A stretch of 64,000 bases of DNA from Vandiemenella viatica (GCA_031002005.1 JARYHS010008074.1:352122932-352186931); one strand, 5' to 3'; shown: positions 35,771 through 48,703, counted from the stretch's first letter. A program made the numbers and translations. Notes: generated by a model from the sequence alone, not told the origin.

Positions 35771-38700
35771 CTGCTGCCAACAGTTTTCAAAATTTCATAG
35801 TTTATAGTGCACTGTGGCTTTATCTGGTTTTATTTGTTCTCCTTAAAATAATTAACAACGAAAATTTCCAAAAGATAAAGTTTATAAACAAGTTCTAAAA
35901 CTTGACTTTACGGCTAATAGTGACCCTAATCTTAGATTAACACAGTTCTGAATTACGTGAAGGCTACTTAACACACGGTAGTTTGATATGTGTTGATAAT
36001 TAATATAATTTGACTGCTCTCTGTAAATATTTTCCTACAACACCAAATATCACTCTTTTTATCAAATTTCAATTTTTCCAACCTACAGTCTATAAATCAA
36101 TTCAACAAAAATTTGTAGCTACAGTCAATCAGTATCTGTAAATGTATTCATTGATGGTTGTCCCTGCTAGAAATGCGTCATAAAAACGATGTTAACCATC
36201 TATTAATACTTAATTAAATAATCCATTTTGGCCAGGAAATAAATCGCGGTGTGTTTTAAGCTATTAATATAATTTAATTTGATTTTTTCTAAACTTTAAT
36301 TCAATTGCAAGGGAGCACATGCTACGGTATTGAACATCCCTGGCAATGAGTATCACTATCGGCAGACCCGTAACGTCGATTTATATTTCGTCTATCACAG
36401 CATATCACGGTTATAATGTAACCTCAGTAGGAAACTTCGGCTGGGCTGTTCAGGATAGTAGAAGCTGCATATCATCACACTAGTGAAAGTATAGAATGGG
36501 GTTAATAAAATTAATTTCTACATAGAAATAAGTTTCAAGCGCTTGTAGTGAGTATTATTTTTATAAATCTTAGTGATTTAATAATCACCGCAAATTTCAC
36601 AGCTGCTGTCGATACTCTTCGCTTTAATTAGATCCTTGACTCTTATAGCAGTATGATGTCATTTTTTAAGGAACGATGGCTCGTCAACGTTCAGCACTCC
36701 AACCAAACAGCAACTAATGACCGCCAGAAACAACACGACTTCCATCGGTGATGTAAGTAAACAGAAGTGCTAATACATACGTTCAATCAACAACAACCGT
36801 AGTATGCTGATTATCAAGCTCTGTAACATTTTACAAAATGTTGATTATGTTATTTAGTTTATTTTAAAATCTCTATCATTACTTCAAAAGTAACTTTCTA
36901 TAATGTACTGTAGATTACCATATATCTCTCAATTTTCGCTTTACAAGGGTCAACGCTTTGAGTCAGACCCCGACATTGGGAGGTTTTAATTAAGTATTGT
37001 GCTCCCCTTGTGTTATATCCACCTGGTATAATACAACATACAATAAGTGCTTCAATAAACAGATGCAAAACACATACAGATATCTTATTGACTGTATTAT
37101 CCCATAGACAATTCAAATATATATTTAGGAGAGCGTACACCTGCTTGTTTTTCTTGTATTTAAACGAAAAAAGTAGTTCCAGATATTTATCTTTATTTAG
37201 ATTTTCTCGCTTTTTAATTTTGCGTTGAGCTCGAAGTTTTTTGTAACAAAGTTGATTATTCGTATTTTTAGTAAATTATGTGTATACATTGCAAGGCTGA
37301 AACACCCTTGCTGACAAGAAATTTAGTGGTTGAGTTGAAAATTGGTTAAATTTGTTTTTGGAAAGCTGCTTACTACGCAAGCGTTGGTTTCACTATGACT
37401 AATATCTGAAGCGAGGCATTTCGCTACGTAAGGAGAGTCATACTCACTTGGTGCCAGTAACAGCTTGCGATGAAAGTCTTGAAACATCTGCATAATAATC
37501 GCAAAGGAATCTTCAAAAAATATTAGTGCCATTGAGGCATGATGCCCGGACAAACAAACAACCAGACCTTTTTTTAAAATATAATCTTTGCATGCTTATG
37601 CCACTAATCGAAAATCTGCAGCTGATAAAACACAGTTCTCTCAAAGCACAGACGTAGCTCTAAGCTTTAGTATCTGAAGACCAAACTTCTCTTATTCCTC
37701 CCGTTAAACGTTCATCAGGAGTTTCCATTGCGGAAGTATCCGTTCCGGTGTAACATATAACTATGGGCAGATAACTGACGCAGAGTTAAGTAACATGAGA
37801 CACCGAGCACGACAAAATCGAAATTCTGATTTCCCTAACTTACAAGTTCCTTGTTCACAAAGTTTTGCGGTAGTTGTCAATTCTTTCGAAACTATTACTG
37901 CAAAAGATCATGTGCCGTACAAGCTGACACAATTGGATAAGAATTACCCAAACCGTTGAGGACACAGATTGCAGAGCTACTAAACTGCTTCAAGTTAATA
38001 ACTACAGTATATTTCTGAAAACTCTTGAAATGAATCACGACTGTCGTAAAATCTGAAAGTTACTGCTGATTTTTTCCAGTTTTTCTCGAGTATAATATTG
38101 CTTGCTGCTGAGCGTATTTAATCACACCGTTTTAAGCGCAGAGAAATCGACGAAGGTGGTAAGTCTACGCTGAACAAACAGTTTTTCTTCTCCTGTTACA
38201 CAAATCGATTTTCTTTTTTCGCCAGCAATATCCGTTAGTTGTATGAAATACTGCCACCATTCGCTTGGAAAAAATGTGACATTTGTAACGAGGTACATTT
38301 TTGGATAAGTGAAAATGTCAAAATCACAGCAACTGGTACGCTTACGTAAAGGAATCGGGCGTCCTGCAATCATCCTACACCACATGCTTAGAACCAAAGA
38401 CAAATCCGCACTGAAAAATTTAACATAGGCATACGTTGCATATACTTCCAGAATCGTTTAAGAGTCATGTTTACCTTAGGAAATAATAAATCCTTACAAT
38501 AAGACTAAGGATGCCATCTGAAATTTATGATCTTAGACATATTCAGATGGAAAGACATCCTGAACTATCCATCAGGACTGTCGCACAGTCTCCATTTCGC
38601 GTTTCTCTGTATCGGATTCAAAATATAGTAGATGAATGCCGAAGTGATAAATTTCATCAATAGGACAGCGCTATGAAGAAGGCCATCAAGCTTCTTCACC

Positions 38701-40612
38701 TCGAAGACCAGTAATGGTAGCTGTCGGGTTCCCGTTCTGAAGCGCTTCTAGTGCTTTCTAACTGAACCGTCGTTTCTCCCATCTCATTCTCTATTTAGAA
38801 ATGTTTTTACTTTTGTGTATTTTTGTTGAAAAATGCAACTTCTGTATATACGTATTAGGTACTCATGCTTTGGCAAAAGGTGCACTTAAATGCTAGTTTG
38901 GAAGTAATATTAGATATTTTTTTGAGTATTACGTTTGCGCATTTAGTTTTCAGCAACAGTATTACCATTAAACTCAAGAATGTACAGAACAATGTAATGT
39001 AAAGGATTTATGACAAGACGGTGTCGAAGGGTAAGATCAGAACCAATGCTGAACCGAACTTCCATGAATCTTCCGATTAATATTGAAAAGTCACTTTTTA
39101 GCTTCTTTCAGAACTTCTTTACTGCATCGGATGGTGTGGTGTGCTTTATGATTAAACAAGAAAAATATTTATTATTTTTACTTTACCGAATTTATTGTGT
39201 CATAGGGAAAAAATGAAAAATATTGGATTAAAACTATGTGTCAATTATACTGTGACAGTGATTCAAGGATTACCTTTATCATTCCTTGAAATTTACATCA
39301 TCTGTCAGGGACGTTGAAAATAGCTACATTGTGGGATTGTTGGTCTGTCAAAGATATATATTGGCGTATACGGTGATGATGAGTCGATTCCTATCTGTCC
39401 ACATTACTAGAGTACTAGAAACCTGAAAGTGCATCCCTTTTCGCCGTGTACCGTACTCATCTTGCTCTTGGCGAAGCGTAAGACGAGATACCATCGTTTG
39501 ATTTTATATGTTATCTTTGCGAAAGGAATAATTTTTTTTTTTTGTTATTGTTGATTACTTTTTAAATATATAAAAACAAGAATTCCTGTATTTGTATTTT
39601 AATTTCCCGTTTCTTTTAGAGATATTGACTTACAATTTGTAATATAACAATGAATAACATAAGATATTGATGGTTGCCATGGAGGACCTTATCGTAACAG
39701 AAAATACTTTGGAAATATTTTCCACTTGCCATCCTCACCGAGTGGAAGTGTTTGTAAGTGTTATTGTTTCGTGTAGATTAAGATTATGTGTGTACGATCA
39801 ATGTTGTGTGCTGCTTATATTTTAGATTAGAAGGATGAGGTTGAAACCCTCTGATGGCCCATGCAGGCCTATTTTTCTAAAAGATACTGACAGCTAAGTT
39901 TGTGAGCTATCTGGTATTGGTGCAAAATATCAGCTAACAATTATGGTGAAAACGGTCAGACAATTGTGGATAACTGTGTGTTTTTTAGACGAGAACGACC
40001 AAATTCTCGTCTCCCCGTTAGCTCGGATAGTTTCTGGCATATAACCGTCAAACAAATTGAGAGGTATTATGACGACATATGGAAGTGAAAACTCATTGTT
40101 CTGGTATAAATTACTATTGAATTTAATTAATATCGTTCGTTGAAACAACTTTTAAAACAGTCTTATATTCAAACAAATTTCAACTACTTTTGATAACTAT
40201 TTTAGCTTATACCTAAAAAGCATGAACTCGCGTCGTACAACCTTCTCCTAGCGCCGCAACACACTTGCTGCCCTGCGCACTGCCACGCTACAATGCAGGC
40301 GCCAAATCAACAATCGCTGCCGGTACAGCTCTGCTGGCCATCGTCAATGATTGTTACTTAAACATAATTACACTATGCTACCCGATTTACTAAACAAATT
40401 ACAGTCTGTGAAAACCCAAAGATTTTTCATATCAAGTTAGAAATGTTAATACAATTATTCAGGATACTTATAATTAAAAAATGCAACATAATTCGATATT
40501 ATTAATAATAATAACAGTAAATTAACAATTACAAATTAGCAAGTGGTTAGTGATAATGTTACAAGATTAGTGTCGCCTCTGACGGATGTACCACTACCAA
40601 TATTGTCTGTCG

Positions 40613-41313
40613 TATGCCCCATGGAGGAAGGAATAATATGGAGACGACGCAAGAGACCTTTACAACGTATGGGAGTGAAGCAGGCCGGCGGAGGAGTGGG
40701 GGGCATGGCCGGAGTGGTGGGGGCTTGACCGCTTCCCAACAAACACGGGGAATATGTACAAACACCTCAAGGGGACTCTAGGATAAACGTGACGCCGCAA
40801 TCTGGTGATGGATTATTATGTAACTCGATGAGACAAATAAAAAATGAAGAATAAATTTTTTTGATATTCTGCTTAGTTTTCGAGATATTCTGTCCCAAAT
40901 GTGAAATGGTTTTGGTTGAAATTCAGAAGAAACAATTGGTTAAAGTCAAATTTGAGGATGGATTCTTATTTAAAAAGACGAGACAAATGAAAAATAAAGA
41001 ATAAAAATTTTCGATATCTCCCCTAGTTCTATAGATATACTGTATCAAAAGTGAGGTTTCTCGAGTTGAAATGGAGAAAAATTTTTTCGCAAAAGTCAAA
41101 TTTAATGATCGATTCTTATGTAACACGACGAGACAAATCGAAAATAAAGAATAAAATTTTTCGATATCTTGCTTAGTTTTCGGGATATACTGGGAAAATC
41201 GCAATGTTGGGAAGCGCAATACCGCTGCTGCCACCATGCGGGAGAGTTTAGAGCCTGCTTCACCGATTCAACGTCACTTCTCCTCCATATATTTCCTTCC
41301 TCCATGGTATGCC
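40613..41313. repeat. fold-back structure: about 130-bp inverted repeats enclosing 150-bp tandem repeats
   Basis: The left arm (40613-40742) and the reverse complement of the right arm (41205-41313) share CATGGAGGAAGGAA, TATGGAG, GTGAAGCAGGC and GCTTCCCAAC in the same order. Between them lie three diverged direct units starting at 40807, 40957 and 41107, exactly 150 bp apart, each with GAnGGATTnTTATnTAA, GAGACAAAT, AAAGAATAAA and TTCGATAT-like words. No transposase-like frame is present. It could be a non-autonomous fold-back element that captured or grew a minisatellite. Confidence 0.75.
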
Positions 41314-42187
41314 CTACCCCTCACACACAGCGGAAAGGTTTAGGGTTTAACGCTGTTCATAAGCAGGGTGTTAGGAATCGTGCACCACCACTATTCTAAC
41401 CCTGCAACCCGAGTCTCGAATGATTTCTTCTCCTCTCGGGGCTCGAGCTAACCAACACCATGGCAGGAGCGCTGCAACAATCAGATCCAATGCATCTGTA
41501 AAAGGCAAATACAAAATAAAATTTAATAAGTTTGAAATAAAGAGTTTCACGAATACTGCAAGCTGTACGTCTGTAAGTAGTCATTACTTAATTAACTTAA
41601 TGTTACCAATTTTGTGTTACAAGCGGTTAGCACAGAGTTGAATCGGGCTTGCTGTTGTTTGCGTATTCCCATAAGCAATTCGCTGATCGGGCTGGTCACT
41701 GAATGATGCCACGTGGAGCACTAATAATGCGATCTCAGCCAGTTTGCCTGCGAACTAATAACGCTTTAACCGATTTATCCTTCGTCATTCGACGGTTGGC
41801 CATCAGAGAGACCGCACGCCTCAGACTTGGTAACCACTTCAGCAGAACTACTTAATCATCATCTTAGTTAATGACTAGCGGGTGGTTGCGGGATTCCTCC
41901 AAGCTATGCACTCATCGTCTGAAGATGAGCTACAGTTTTCAAGCCAGTCATTAAACGAGGTCTACAACAAAACTTCATTTCACCGTTTGCAAGCAACCCT
42001 CTGCTGTCCATTCTGCTATACACGCTCACAGCGTTAAGATGCCAGAGATGTACACAAGAAAGAAGAGCTTCAAACCAAGAAGAGGAAGGCGCAAGTCTGT
42101 AGAAATTTAAGGACTAGCAGAATAACCCCCAACCGCTCACTCGCCTGTACTTATGCTAGTAGCTCATAGCATTACTCCATATTGCAG

Positions 42188-42388
42188 TATACATGAGAAT
42201 CTGCCTGGGCGCCGTGTGCAGGTGCTGGGGTCCATCAACTGCTCGGTGGAGGACTCCATGGTGGCGCTGTTCCGCTGGCGGGACTACCTGTCGGCAGGCC
42301 AGCGCTACGTCTTCCTCGCACTCTTCGCTGTGGTTGGCACCGCGGCCATCATTCTCAACGTCGCAGAACTCTACGTCGTCTGCACAAG
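42188..42388 (+). CDS. class A GPCR, exon with N-terminal segment and TM1
   Basis: 201-bp GC-rich exon. Acceptor CCATATTGCAG ends at 42187 (phase 2, matching the previous exon); donor ACAAG|GTCAGT, phase 2. It encodes IHENLPGRRVQVLGSINCSV, EDSMVALFRWRDYLSAGQR and the hydrophobic TM1 FLALFAVVGTAAIILNVAEL followed by YVVCT. N-C-S is an N-glycosylation sequon, fitting an extracellular N-terminus, and the Asn in TM1 fits the conserved class A position. The later acceptor at 42221 (GTGTGCAG) would begin in phase 0 and would not join the upstream exon, but could serve an alternative transcript. Ligand class cannot be told from this part. Confidence 0.85.
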
Positions 42389-42664
42389 GTCAGTTACCTG
42401 ACACCGGCTAATGCCTGCCATTTCTATGATAAAATTCAGAAGCAAGAGATTTTTTTAAAAAAATATATGATTTTCATACTGCAAAAACGGTCAAAGAACT
42501 AAAATTTATGGTACGGTTTCCATGTTAAACTGTAGGTTCTCTTTACCCGATAGGATTACCGCATTAGGTTAGGATAGGTAAGGAGGAAAGGAACCAGCAG
42601 TCCTACCACTGATACCAGGGTTAATATACGTCTTTCTGGAGAGTCTAAACAAACTCCTGATTAA

Positions 42665-42925
42665 GGCCCACTCTTAACTTAAGCAAGTATGAGAGGAAGT
42701 GTGGTAATGCCATAGCCACGCATTCGGGAGGATATAGATTCGAATTTTGATATGGCCATTCTCAATTCTGTTTTCTATGGTTTCGAGAAATCACTACAGG
42801 CTGATGCCGAGATGGTTCCTTCAAAACACATGGCTAAATTTCTTCCCGGTGCTGATCCCTGTACTTTCCTGCCTCTGATCTCGACATCAACGAGGCGTAA
42901 AGCCATAAGAAAAATAATAATAATA
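42665..42925 (+). mobile_element. tRNA-derived SINE
   Basis: The head has GTATGAGAGGAAGTGTGGTA and a B-box-like GATTCGAATTT at about 42750. The body has GGCCATTCTCAATTCTGTTT and GATGCCGAGATGGTTCCTT, and the 3' block has CCTCTGATCTCGACATCAAC, GAGGCGTAAAGCCATAAG and an AATAAT tail. Confidence 0.75.
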
Positions 42926-45417
42926 ACAAAGGAGAGGGTAATTGGCTGGGAAAAGAAGATGGCAAGAGGGAGCAAGCCATATTAACATTCAGGTTATGTA
43001 AAATGGGTCATTGATTGCAGGGCCTGTAATACGAAACATTGTGGAACGCCTGACAGTACTTGTTTGGAAAAGTCACTACATTTCTACTATTCACGTTATA
43101 ATGTGACGCTTGACGCCACATTCTATGGCGTATTTTATAATACTAATGACAATGTATTAGATTAATTCTCTCACAATCTTGGGCGGCATTATTTTCTTTA
43201 GAAAATTTTTATAAAATTAAAAATTATCCAAGAATAATACGCAAGACTCTAAGAAAGGCAGTGATTCCAATATTAAATATTCAGTTTAGCTTAATTCAAA
43301 ATACGAAAGGCATTTACATGTTGAATTTTGTGCAGGATTGGCTAATGTGTTCTCAAGGAGACAATGAGCTGTGGAAGCCGTTACTTGGCCGCGACAATCT
43401 GTCGCTACCCAGCGAGTAGGATGAAGTGTTTTCCTGCTTCGTAGTTCCGGTAGAATCTTCAAAGGGGACCCCAAAGGACGGTAGTCAATCGTTCCAAACG
43501 TCGTAACCACAGGCGAGATGAGCGGGCGCGAATGAAATATCAGCGATATCACTTAAGGATGTCTAGCCCATGAGCCTATCAAAGTGGACATATGACTTAA
43601 ATTCTGTGATTTTTCTGTCCTGCATGAATCCACGAGACCGCAATGGCGAGGCCAAAGTTTACGTTAGCTGTGGAAGAAGCGACGAAATTGATTCTTACAG
43701 GACTCTGTCCCCGACGTTTTACTTCTGCTGCGGGATGCAGATCCGGACGGCTGATTTCTGGTTCTGACTTCGGATGAAGTCTTTATTCTATCTCTGGCGG
43801 CTGATCCTGACTTGGATTCTGAGTAGAATTCTGAGACGACTTCCACACCGCGATAGTATCTATAATGATAATATGAGCATTACCTGGTCAAGTTTGACTG
43901 CAGCTGCCTTGTGAGGCACCGGTATCACATACCGTGGGTCCACTTTCAACCATCACCGGCTACAGACGCAGCTGCTATGATAACGTATTGCATCACCAAG
44001 TCCAGTGTTTATACATTCCATGAATTAGATAGTGACCCTTAAGAGTTTCCGAAATAAGAAGTTTCTGTTCTAGCTTTCAAATTAAATATCTACTGAGCTA
44101 ACAGCATAATTTGCTAGAACGATATGAGTTGTTAGGAAAGCACTTTGCTTTTCAAGACTATTTTGGTATATTCTCGTACAATTTTAAATGGTTCATTTTC
44201 TTCGATTCTTGGCGCCCAAGGTTATTATCACTGTGTAAAGTCATAGCATCATTGATAACGATGTCTATTGTCATAAGTTGTTATGTACAGTAACTTTGCA
44301 AATCATTCCTCCACATGGTAAATTACAATTTTTTTGTTTCATCAACAGCTAATTGTACATCTAGGCGTTGCATTGTTATTTTATACAACCATGTATTCAA
44401 ATTAAAGATAAATTTACCTAGAGATGCATTTGCCATATGAATCAAAATAAATGTCATATTGAGACAATTTTCATGTATATCCAACAGCGTCGAGATTCTT
44501 GCCAATTTTAGATTTGTAGAGCCTCTTTAAAATTAAAATATCGATTATTAATTATTAAATGATAAAACATAAATTCCTTCCCACAAGGTATCCGCTCTTG
44601 TACATTTCGTGCCCAAAGTGGAAGCTTACTACAACATCAAACTTCAGAAACTATTTTCTCAGCACTAGTTAATATTTGATGCTAAAGAAGCCTCTGAATT
44701 AATCACTATTTGTAATTTTATATCCGAAAAATGGAGTTTACTTTCTGTATCAACTATTCATACTGTTATTTTTAATCTATTGCTGTTGTTATTAACTTTG
44801 TTTAATACTTACTTATATTTAGTTTCATTTGCTCCATCTCATTTTTTCACGATCTTCAGTAATGTTACTGTATTTTCAGGCGTATGCGCAAGTAGGACTG
44901 GTCATGAACACTAGCTTTTTCTCCTTGCCTTTTTTATAATTTCCTTGAATTCTGTCTTTTTATACAGATATTAGCCGTCGCACGTAACTTCGTTTACATG
45001 AGGTTTTTTATTTTATACATAGTCTGGCCTTCTATGGAAATTACTGTCACAAACAATTTGACCTCCTAATTTATAGTCTACACATAGTCAAGAATGTCGC
45101 AGATACAGTGAGATAAGTTAAATGGTTGATGATGAACATCAGTTTCAATTTCGAATGCCGTTGGTAAGTATGCCGTCAGATATTTCGACAGCGAGAAATG
45201 ACTTATCTTTAAAAACGCTTAACGTCATATCGAAATAAAACATATACTATCTTACTCTTGGGACCACGGACCGAACAGTGTTCGAAAACCCATCAAAATC
45301 AACGAAACGAACAAACACTTTTTTCTTTATTTCTCATTATATGGATGCCGCATTAAGATAAAATATACCTAATTTTGTAGCGATTTGATAGTTGTAACAC
45401 TACTCTTGCTGCTCGAT

Positions 45418-47990
45418 CTGAAATACAAATACAAATACTGCAGGTATATGCTCCAACATCCTCGCACTCAGACGATGAAGTAGAGTCTTTCTACGAAGAT
45501 GTCACGACACATCATGACAGAGGCAAAGACTGCCATTTCCAGATTATCATGGGAGACTTCAATGCTATTGTAGGCACCAGGAAACAAGGAGACACTGTGG
45601 TCGCTAAGTTCGGAATACAAACTAGGAATGATAGAGGGGAACGACTTGTGCAGTTTGCAGAGCACACAAAAATGCACGTCATGAACATATTTTTTTTTAA
45701 AACATCAAAGTCGAAAGTGGACATGGAGAAGTCCAGATCATAAAACTAAAAATGAAATAGACTACATCCTGTCCAATAGCCGACATTTTGTTCAAGACGT
45801 CACTGTTCTAAATCAATTCAACACCGGAAGTGATCACAGGCTGGTCCGAGCGAAACTTAGTATCTGCATAAAACAGGAAAGGCGAAAGCTAATAAAAGGA
45901 ACCAATAAAACATTAGTAAATATAATTAATCTCACTGAAAAGAAAGACATTTTTCAACGCACACTATCGGAGAAACTAGCTACCACTGCCAATGGAAATT
46001 TAGCTTCAACTATTAACACATTAGCCATAGAAATTGCAGGAACTGTTAAAACCACCAAGTTAAGTAAAATTAGCAATGATACTAAAACTCTCCTGAATAA
46101 ACGGAGGAATATGAAAGTAAAACCTGAAAAAAACCTAACTGAATATACTGAACTGTGCAAGACCATTAGAAAAGAAATAACAGCTGACATCAAGAAATAT
46201 AACTAAAACCTGGTCAGATCAGTTATAGAGAACAAGAAAGGCTATAAGAAAGCAAAACAAAGATTAATGATAGGAAAGAAACAAATAATAGCTTTAGATG
46301 ATGATAATGAGCGTATTACAGACAAAACGGCAGTATTGGTTCATATCAGGAACTTCTATCAGTCCTTATACAGCAAGCAAGATGAAAATCCTTTAATGAC
46401 ATCAAGCCCAGACTCACCAATTCCTGAAGTCCTCCCATATGAAGTTAGAAGGGCAGTGAACGAAATGAAAAAAGGATCAGCTAGTGGTTATGACGGCCTG
46501 TCTATAGACGTACTCCAATTGACTGGAGAAGAAACTTACAGACACCTAGCTAAGGTGTTTTCACAATGCCTCGAAGAGAGAAATATCCCATCCAGCTGGA
46601 ACAAAGCAATGATTGTGTTGCTGCACAAAAAGGGCAGTCGTTACAATATTAAAAACTACCGCCCCATCAGCCTCCTTCCTGTCATATACAAAGTGTTTAC
46701 AAAGGTCATCAATAACCGCATCAGTTCCACCTTGGACACAGCGCAACCAATTGAACAGGCTGGTTTTAGGTCAGGATTCAGCACAGTAGATCACATCCAA
46801 GTCATCCACGAAGTAATAAGTCGAGCAAATGAATACCAGATGCCCTTCTGTTTGGCCTTTATCGATTTTGAAAAAGCTTTTGATTCAGTCCATCACTCAG
46901 CAATCATGCAAGCCCTTTTAGAACAAGGAGTGAATCCCGGCTATATCGACTTACTGTACAACATCTACACCACTTCCACTGCCTTTGTCAACACCGCTGA
47001 AGTCACCAAAGAGTTCCCAGTAGAAAGAGGGGTAAAACAAGGAGACTCTATATCTCCCAAGCTATTCACATCAGTCCTAGAGTTGGCAATGTCAAAAATC
47101 CAATGGCAAAACCGAGGTTTGAGAATAAATGGAAGAAGTCTCAGCAACTTAAGATTCGCTGATGATATAGTTTTACTCTCAAAATGTCTGGAAGAGCTCG
47201 AAGAACTGATAAATGAACTAGAGGCAGCATGCAGTGAAGTGGGCCTTAAAATAAATATATCAAACAGCAAAATCATGCAAAACAAATGGGCAGAAAAAGA
47301 TAAAGTCAAGGCGGACATGAAATATTCTGGTATTGAGTCCGTAGATCAGTACATCTATCTTGGCCAACTGATCAATATGAATGGTGACTCAAAGCCTGAG
47401 ATCTACAGACGGATAAAGCTGGGCTGGAGAGCATATGGAAGAAATTCCATAGTTTTTAAATCGAACATGCCAATACATCTTAAAAAACAGGTACTTGAAC
47501 AATGTGTATTACCGGTCCTAACTAGTCACACGAAGCAAAAACTGAGAACTGCCCAGCGAAGTATGGAAAGAGCAATGCTAGGGTTTACAAGAAGAGACAG
47601 GAAAAGGGCCGTGCACATCCGTTCAATAACTAAAGTAACAGACATCTTAAAAAGAGTCATGACCCAAAAATGGCAATGGGCCGGTCATGTTGCTCGCAAA
47701 AGAGATGAAAGATGGACTACGGTAGTGCTGGACTGGATACCGAGAAACCTGAAAAGAGCAAGAGGAAGACCCCCGGATCGCTGGGATAAGAATATACGTC
47801 GAGTTACAGGCGTGAACTGGAAGAGGGCGGCTCAGGATCGATCGGCCTGGAAAGAACTACAGCAACACTATGCAGAATTAAATTCTAATATATAGCTCAT
47901 TAGGCTTAAAGAGGCTACATCCTGAAAAAAAGGATCGATAGAGCTGCAATAATAAATAAATAAATAATAAATAAATACCTAATTTACTTC
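45418..47990 (+). mobile_element. RTE-type LINE, 5'-truncated, with long RT ORF
   Basis: Starts inside the apurinic-type endonuclease (VYAPTSSHSDDEVESFYED, then IIMGDFNAIVG near 45547) and continues to TGSDHRLVRAKL. A frameshift in the T-run at 45690-45699 separates the endonuclease frame from what follows, and a TAA at 46204-46206 breaks the linker. A 542-codon RT frame follows, then a short 3' UTR ending in AATAAATAAATAAATAATAA repeats, the tail type usual for RTE elements. It sits within the TM1-TM2 intron on the gene's own strand. Confidence 0.9.
46267..47895 (+). CDS. RTE-type LINE reverse transcriptase ORF, 542 aa
   Basis: The longest open frame in the window. RT blocks in order: KKGSASGYDGLSIDVL, PSSWNKAMIVLLHKKGS, YNIKNYRPISLLPV, QAGFRSGFSTVDHI, motif A FIDFEKAFDSVHH, VERGVKQGDSISPKLF, and the catalytic LRFADDIVLLS (TTC GCT GAT GAT at 47155-47166), then YIYLGQLINMNGDSKPEIYR. 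The C-terminal GHVARKRDERWT, RARGRPPDRW and AAQDRSAWKEL match the usual end of RTE/BovB-like elements. The catalytic residues look intact. The ATG at 46267 is only the first in-frame Met after the upstream TAA, since the original protein also included the endonuclease. Without that domain in frame the copy should not retrotranspose by itself. Confidence 0.9.
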   Translation: MIGKKQIIALDDDNERITDKTAVLVHIRNFYQSLYSKQDENPLMTSSPDSPIPEVLPYEVRRAVNEMKKGSASGYDGLSIDVLQLTGEETYRHLAKVFSQCLEERNIPSSWNKAMIVLLHKKGSRYNIKNYRPISLLPVIYKVFTKVINNRISSTLDTAQPIEQAGFRSGFSTVDHIQVIHEVISRANEYQMPFCLAFIDFEKAFDSVHHSAIMQALLEQGVNPGYIDLLYNIYTTSTAFVNTAEVTKEFPVERGVKQGDSISPKLFTSVLELAMSKIQWQNRGLRINGRSLSNLRFADDIVLLSKCLEELEELINELEAACSEVGLKINISNSKIMQNKWAEKDKVKADMKYSGIESVDQYIYLGQLINMNGDSKPEIYRRIKLGWRAYGRNSIVFKSNMPIHLKKQVLEQCVLPVLTSHTKQKLRTAQRSMERAMLGFTRRDRKRAVHIRSITKVTDILKRVMTQKWQWAGHVARKRDERWTTVVLDWIPRNLKRARGRPPDRWDKNIRRVTGVNWKRAAQDRSAWKELQQHYAELNSNI

Positions 47991-48585
47991 GAGGGCTGCA
48001 TAACGTATGAAACTCTATGAATATCTTTCCTGGTACTGTAATAGTCATCGCGCTCAACGATACAGGATTTTTTTTCTCGCAGTCGAAATGATTACAGCAA
48101 ACTATATATAGAAGTCTAATGCGCCGAGATTATTGATATATTAATTTTACAGGTACAATATAGGATTTTAATGCTGCCCGCACTTTAAATTTACACTTCT
48201 GCGCCAACTCTTATTGCAGCTAATATTTTATATGGGCATAAAGTGATTTTATACAAACATTAAGGTGTTTTAGACTTACGCCTTTCAAAATTTTAAACTC
48301 TTTGCGTCATTTAATCCTGATAGATGTGATCGGTTTCACTTGTCATAACAACATATTAATCCTGAATTTCCCAAAATTCCTCTCGATTGTGCAGTAACAT
48401 GCCTTTCGAACTTTCTCTGTACCGAGATATCAGAACAATCAAAAAAAGAATCCTGTATAAGCACTTCCATGAAGAGGAGACAAATTAGTAATAGATTAGG
48501 TGTTATTGTGATTTTCAAACAAAAACGAAATAAAACGTTCATTTGACTTGTGTCACATACTCGTGGAAGGCGTTGTGTGTTGCAG

Positions 48586-48703
48586 GAAGTACCGCCTGAT
48601 GCTGCGGTGTTGCCTTGGCTCCATGGCACTTAGTGACCTGGTGCTCACCGTGTTCGCCATGCTCAGCAACATCTCTAACCTCTCCTACTACATGATCGTT
48701 TGG
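48586..48703 (+). CDS. class A GPCR, exon with TM2
   Basis: 118-bp exon. Acceptor TGTGTTGCAG ends at 48585; the first base completes an Arg codon left by the TM1 exon (phase 2). Donor TTTGG|GTAAGA, phase 0. It encodes KYRLMLRCCLGSMALSDLVL, then TVFAMLSNISNLSYYMIVW. M-A-L-S-D-L fits the conserved TM2 pattern (L-A-x-x-D), giving the Asp of the sodium site. The final Trp is the first residue of the W-x-x-G loop motif completed by the next exon. Membrane receptor of the rhodopsin-like class. Confidence 0.88.

Larger units (their letters stand above)
34610..42187 (+). other. intron between hydrophobic-helix exon and TM1 exon
   Basis: 7.6-kb phase-2 intron, GTCAGT to ATATTGCAG. It contains a LINE relic (35430-35770) and the fold-back structure at 40613-41313. 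In 35780-40600 and 41320-42180 I see no supportable gene or element; a short piece at about 36290-36330 resembles the 3' end of LINE family B. Confidence 0.6.
42389..48585 (+). other. intron between TM1 and TM2 exons
   Basis: 6.2-kb phase-2 intron, GTCAGT to GTGTTGCAG. It holds a SINE (about 42665-42925) and an RTE-type LINE (45418-47990). In 42930-45410 and 48000-48580 nothing is recognisable. Confidence 0.75.

Noticed and set aside
36290..36335. short match to the LINE family B 3' end (ATTGCAAGGGAGCACA)
   Set aside because: Too short and too diverged to call as an element.
46965..47318. 117-codon minus-strand open frame
   Set aside because: Shadow of the RTE reverse transcriptase.
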